9,204 bases of DNA from Burkholderiaceae bacterium (GTDB lineage Bacteria; Pseudomonadota; Gammaproteobacteria; Burkholderiales; Burkholderiaceae_E): contig JALQWJ010000050.1 in NCBI GenBank assembly GCA_023258775.1, forward strand, positions 1 through 9,204, written 5' to 3'. The notes beneath the pieces were generated by a model that did no database searches, was not told the origin of the DNA, and was given only the letters and a program-made list of their open reading frames with translations. Shown here piece by piece: positions 5,768 to 9,204 of this stretch. Within the stretch, counting starts at the first letter, position 1; every line of letters begins with the position of its first letter. A program made the position numbers and the translations under genes.

Positions 5768-7060
5768 ATGCAAACCCCAGACTCAATGAACGCGAACAGT
5801 CACCAAGGTGTTGACTCAAACTACGCATGGCTAAGGCTTTGCATCTCGCTCGTTTTGATGATTATCGGCGGCAGTGGCATGTATATGGCCATTATTGTTT
5901 TGCCTGAACTCCAACAAGAGTTCGGCGTGGCGCGAGCCGATGCTTCTATGCCCTACACGCTCACCATGGTTGGCTTTGGCATCGGTGGGGTATTGATGGG
6001 CAGACTTGCCGATCGCTACGGTATCTGGCTCCCGATCATGCTGGGCGGCACAGCACTGAGCGCTGGATTTTTGCTTGGCGCAGGCGCTGCAAGCCTCTGG
6101 TACTTTAGCCTCGTGCAAGGCATCTTGGTGGGTATGCTAGGAAGTTCATCAAGTTTCGCACCCTTAATGGCAGATACTTCGCTATGGTTTTTGAAGCGAC
6201 GTGGGATCGCAGTAGGCATTGTCGCGTCGGGAAACTATATGGCCGGAGCGATTTGGCCACCGCTTGTAAGACATTGGGTTGATCTTTATGGATGGCGCGA
6301 CACCATGATGGGTGTTGGTATTTTTTGCTTCGTCACCATGCTGCCGCTCGCATTATTGCTCAGGCGAAGAGCACCGAGTCATGGACTTGCAAGTACAGTA
6401 ACGAATTTGAAAGAACAAGCGCCTGCTCCAAGCAGCACGCACTCCCCGGAACAAATGTTAGGCATTTCGGCAAACGCCTTATTGGCGCTTCTTTGTATTG
6501 CTGGCGTTGCTTGTTGTATCGCCATGGCCATGCCGCAAGTACATATCGTGGCTTATTGTACCGATCTAGGATTTGGTGCGGTTAAGGGTGCACAAATGCT
6601 TTCAGTCATGCTCGCAGCCGGCGTAATCAGTCGTCTTGTTTTTGGCGTGATTTCAGATCGCATCGGCGGGCTGCGAACGCTATTGCTCGGTTCGGTGCTT
6701 CAAGGCCTTGCTTTATTGCTTTTTATTCCCTTTCAGGAACTAAGTTCCCTCTTTATTGTCTCGGCGCTTTTCGGACTGTTTCAAGGTGGTATTGTGCCGG
6801 CCTACGCGATTATTGTTCGCGAATACTTCCCACCGCAGGTTGCAGCGACCCGGGTTGGTATTGTGATTATGTTTACCCTAGGCGGTATGGCGCTTGGCGG
6901 ATGGATGTCAGGCTGGATTTTCGATGCTAGCGGCTCTTATGAAGCCGCCTTCATCAATGGCATTGCGTGGAATCTTGTTAATCTTTTTATCGTTGTTGGT
7001 TTGCTCTACCGTCAACGACAAGTAAGGATGCGCTTAGTCACTTCAGGCCAGAATGCCTAA
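5768..7060 (+). CDS. MFS transporter (12 transmembrane helices)
   Basis: This is a 430-residue inner-membrane secondary carrier of the major facilitator superfamily, probably a proton- or ion-coupled importer of a small organic molecule. Twelve hydrophobic helices fall in two halves separated by a polar loop at about 200-232. Motif A is seen as G-R-L-A-D-R-Y-G (78-85), with its second-half echo G-V-I-S-D-R-I-G-G (293-301). R-R-G-I-A-V-G-I-V-A-S-G-N-Y (144-157) resembles monocarboxylate/oxalate-type MFS carriers, but the substrate is not fixed. The start is uncertain: the frame is open from an ATG at 5612, and ATGs at 5738, 5768 and 5786 are possible. None has a strong ribosome binding site. 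ATG 5768 leaves a normal 20-residue tail before helix 1. Divergent pairing with the dehydrogenase suggests it brings in that enzyme's substrate or a related compound. Confidence 0.88.
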   Translation: MQTPDSMNANSHQGVDSNYAWLRLCISLVLMIIGGSGMYMAIIVLPELQQEFGVARADASMPYTLTMVGFGIGGVLMGRLADRYGIWLPIMLGGTALSAGFLLGAGAASLWYFSLVQGILVGMLGSSSSFAPLMADTSLWFLKRRGIAVGIVASGNYMAGAIWPPLVRHWVDLYGWRDTMMGVGIFCFVTMLPLALLLRRRAPSHGLASTVTNLKEQAPAPSSTHSPEQMLGISANALLALLCIAGVACCIAMAMPQVHIVAYCTDLGFGAVKGAQMLSVMLAAGVISRLVFGVISDRIGGLRTLLLGSVLQGLALLLFIPFQELSSLFIVSALFGLFQGGIVPAYAIIVREYFPPQVAATRVGIVIMFTLGGMALGGWMSGWIFDASGSYEAAFINGIAWNLVNLFIVVGLLYRQRQVRMRLVTSGQNA

Positions 7061-7080
7061 TCTAGCTGTTCTCTAAACGC

Positions 7081-9156
7081 TCACTGTAGGCCACGTTGCC
7101 TGAGCAAAGCTTCCACTGCCGGTTCACGGCCACGAAATGCAACATAGGCCTGCATTGGCTCATAGCGATTGCCTGCGCTATAAACATAATCATGCAACCG
7201 TTTTGCAAGTGTTGGGTCAAAGGGATCGCCAGCTTCGATAAAGGCCTCAAAGCCATCGGCATCCAAGACCTCAGCCCAGAGATAAACATAGTAGGCTGAA
7301 GCGTAGCCAGAGCCTGAAAACAAATGCAAAAAGTGCGGCAAGCGGTGACGCAAACCAATAGCTGATGGCATACCAATTCGGCTCATCAAGTCGCCTTCGA
7401 ACTGTTGCAAATCGAGCCCCTCAAAGTCGGTTCGTTGATGCAAATCGAGATCTGCTAGCGCACAGGCGAGGTATTCCACGCTTGCAAATCCTTGATTAAA
7501 GGTTTTCGCTTTAAGAATCTTTTCGATTAAGGCATCTGGCATCGGCTCACCAGTTTCGACATGTAAGGCATGTCGTTTGAGAATCTCGGGCTGTAAGAGC
7601 CAGTGTTCAAAAAGTTGGGAAGGAAACTCGACGAAATCGCGCAGTACGTTCGTGCCTGCGAGCTTTGGATAAGTCAATTGCGAAAGAAGCCCGTGGAGTC
7701 CATGGCCAAATTCGTGGAACAGCGTATGCGCATCATCAAGACTTAATAAGCATGCTTGGCCGGCAGCCTGCGAAAAGTTATTGTTGTTAACCACGATAGG
7801 GCGATGCGGCTCAAGCAAAGCTTGTTGATCCCGAAAGCTGCTCATCCATGCCCCAGAACGTTTACTCGATCTTGCAAAATTATCGCCAAGAAAAATGCCA
7901 ATATGTTCGCCTGAGGGTCCTAACACCTCCCACGCTTTCACGCTTGGATGATAAAGTTTTAGATCATGAATCGGTTTAAATTGCAGATTAAACAAACGGG
8001 CTGCCACATCAAACATCGCATCAACCATATGGTCAAGCTGTAGATAAGGCTTTAGCTCTGATTCCTGCAAGTCGTAGCGCGCTTTACGCAAACGCTCAGA
8101 CCAAAAATGCCAGTCGTGCGGCTCAAGACTTAGTGCCTCGCCTTGCGATGCCGCTAAGGCTTCCATCTCACGCTTTTCTTCTTGGGCTCGCAATCTTGCT
8201 GGCGCCCACACCTGCTCCAGGAGGGCAAGCGCAGCTTGCGGCGTGCGCGCCATACAGTCGTCAAGCGCGTAGGCGGCATAGTTGGTATACCCCAAAAGGC
8301 GAGCGAGCTCTTGACGTCGCGTCAAAATCTCAACAATCAGTGGTCGATTGTCGCGTGCACCGGGATGCTCTCCCCGCGCGCACCAAGCTGCCCAGAGCTT
8401 TTGGCGCAGATCGCGGCGCTCACTAAAGGTCATAAAGGGCGTGACCGAGGATCGTGCCAAGGTGATGACGTGCATGTCATCGCCCTGGAGTCCACGTTCA
8501 ATGGCCGCCTGTCTTGCTGCGGCTCGAACAAAATCAGGCAAACCCATAAGCTCATCGCCGCTACGCAGCACCATGGTGAAGTTCGATTCATCATGCAAAA
8601 CGTTTTGCGAAAATTCTGTATAGAGGCTTGCAAGTTGCTCGGTGACTTCCGCAAATCTTGTCCGATCGCTCGCACTGAGCTTGGCGCCGCTACGCACAAA
8701 ATCAAGATGCCATCGCTCTAGAAGACGCATGGATTCAGCATCAAGCTGCTCCGGGTCACGCTGCTGAAATAAAGTATCGACTCGAGCAAAAAGCCTTTGA
8801 TCGAGCATCATTTGATTAAAGTGCGCTGCCAAGCGAGGCGCCATGGCACGCTCAACGCTTTGCAATTCGTCTGAGCTGTGTGATGCGCTTAAGTTATAGA
8901 AAATATTTGAAACGCGTTGGAGACTTGCCCCGGATTTTTCAAGTGCCAACATCGTATTGTCAAAGTCTGGGGTCGACTCCTGGCAAGCAATCGATTCAAG
9001 CTCTATGCGATGTGCTGCCATAGCTGTCTTGAAAGCTGGTTCAAAGTGATCGGCTCGTATCTGCTCAAAAGGAGGCATCTCAAAGTTGTCGGACCAGACT
9101 TCAAGCAAGGGATTTTTCGCCTGCTCCTCTTGGGGATTTAGAGCCTGACCATCCAA
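7081..9156 (-). CDS. M3-family zinc metallopeptidase (peptidyl-dipeptidase Dcp / oligopeptidase A type)
   Basis: M3 peptidases are cytosolic zinc enzymes that cut short peptides, including degraded signal peptides, and finish protein turnover. Numbered from TTG 9156 (691 aa), the core H-E-F-G-H is at 481-485, with His481 and His485 as zinc ligands, Glu482 as catalyst and Glu510 in D-F-V-E-F-P-S as third ligand. The substrate-binding stretch is H611 to W627 (G-Y-A-S-A-Y-Y-V-Y-L-W), and the C-terminal Y-S-A-G-N and F-R-G-R-E-P motifs favour the Dcp branch over OpdA. E. coli relatives are about 680 residues, so it is nearly or fully complete. The family opening N-P-L-L is at 15-18. TTG is the only start codon seen before it, with a distant AAGGAG 15 bases upstream. 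The frame stays open for 16 more codons to the window edge, so translation may begin beyond it. It converges with the MFS gene (20-base gap, no terminator seen). Confidence 0.93.
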   Translation of the reverse strand: MDGQALNPQEEQAKNPLLEVWSDNFEMPPFEQIRADHFEPAFKTAMAAHRIELESIACQESTPDFDNTMLALEKSGASLQRVSNIFYNLSASHSSDELQSVERAMAPRLAAHFNQMMLDQRLFARVDTLFQQRDPEQLDAESMRLLERWHLDFVRSGAKLSASDRTRFAEVTEQLASLYTEFSQNVLHDESNFTMVLRSGDELMGLPDFVRAAARQAAIERGLQGDDMHVITLARSSVTPFMTFSERRDLRQKLWAAWCARGEHPGARDNRPLIVEILTRRQELARLLGYTNYAAYALDDCMARTPQAALALLEQVWAPARLRAQEEKREMEALAASQGEALSLEPHDWHFWSERLRKARYDLQESELKPYLQLDHMVDAMFDVAARLFNLQFKPIHDLKLYHPSVKAWEVLGPSGEHIGIFLGDNFARSSKRSGAWMSSFRDQQALLEPHRPIVVNNNNFSQAAGQACLLSLDDAHTLFHEFGHGLHGLLSQLTYPKLAGTNVLRDFVEFPSQLFEHWLLQPEILKRHALHVETGEPMPDALIEKILKAKTFNQGFASVEYLACALADLDLHQRTDFEGLDLQQFEGDLMSRIGMPSAIGLRHRLPHFLHLFSGSGYASAYYVYLWAEVLDADGFEAFIEAGDPFDPTLAKRLHDYVYSAGNRYEPMQAYVAFRGREPAVEALLRQRGLQ

Positions 9157-9204
9157 GAGATGGTAGACCTGCTCCTTTTGATATTCGCTATCTTTAAATT
9201 GAAC

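Noticed and set aside
6930..6948. GCGGCT/AGCCGC inverted repeat in the MFS gene
   Set aside because: Six pairs with a seven-base loop inside coding sequence, no T-run; expected by chance.
8225..8239. GCAAGC/GCTTGC hairpin inside the M3 peptidase gene
   Set aside because: A short six-pair stem in coding sequence without any linked signal.
8182..8721. 179-codon open frame on the + strand inside the M3 peptidase
   Set aside because: It is antisense to a well-conserved peptidase and its product resembles no family.

Overview
The window looks like the chromosome of a betaproteobacterium, probably Burkholderiales. The basis is the style of the genes: a His/Ala-rich small protein of the kind common in that order, a DUF2189 membrane protein, a short BLUF protein, and a GC content near one half judged by eye. 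No gene here fixes the genus. It is mostly ordinary accessory and housekeeping sequence, with no CRISPR array, insertion sequence or phage module.

Left edge to 1293. The window opens inside what reads as the 3' two thirds of a tRNA-Pro(UGG), ending in CCA, but with changes at positions that are normally invariant. Two minus-strand genes follow: a 92-residue protein that is about one fifth histidine, and a fumarylacetoacetase-fold 2-keto-4-pentenoate hydratase-like enzyme. An AT-rich palindrome lies between them. The hydratase lacks a ribosome binding site, and a promoter-like pair sits so close to its ATG that a leaderless mRNA is possible.

1294-2631. Divergent from the hydratase is a tight two-gene unit with a 4-bp gap: GTP cyclohydrolase I (folE), then a short BLUF blue-light sensor that keeps all key flavin-site residues. 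It is followed by a weak hairpin and T-run. This light-plus-pterin pair is the most interesting part of the window. FolE supplies the pterin that becomes the folate antenna of photolyases, so a light-linked role is reasonable but not proven. FolE also has Ser where the zinc-site motif normally has Glu (C-S-H-H instead of C-E-H-H).

2632-4543. Two plus-strand membrane proteins follow: an uncharacterised DUF2189 protein and a ten-helix EamA/DMT exporter. The exporter gene carries a strong hairpin near its 3' end. A small hairpin in the convergent gap may end transcription from both sides.

4544-7060. A zinc-dependent medium-chain alcohol dehydrogenase (minus) and a 12-helix MFS carrier (plus) are divergently transcribed from a shared 171-bp region with paired TGCCA/TGGCA half sites. 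They may form an uptake-and-oxidation pair for an unknown substrate.

7081-9204. An M3-family zinc metallopeptidase (Dcp/OpdA type) runs on the minus strand and is essentially complete. Its first visible start codon is TTG, and the frame stays open to the right edge, so the true start may lie outside the window.
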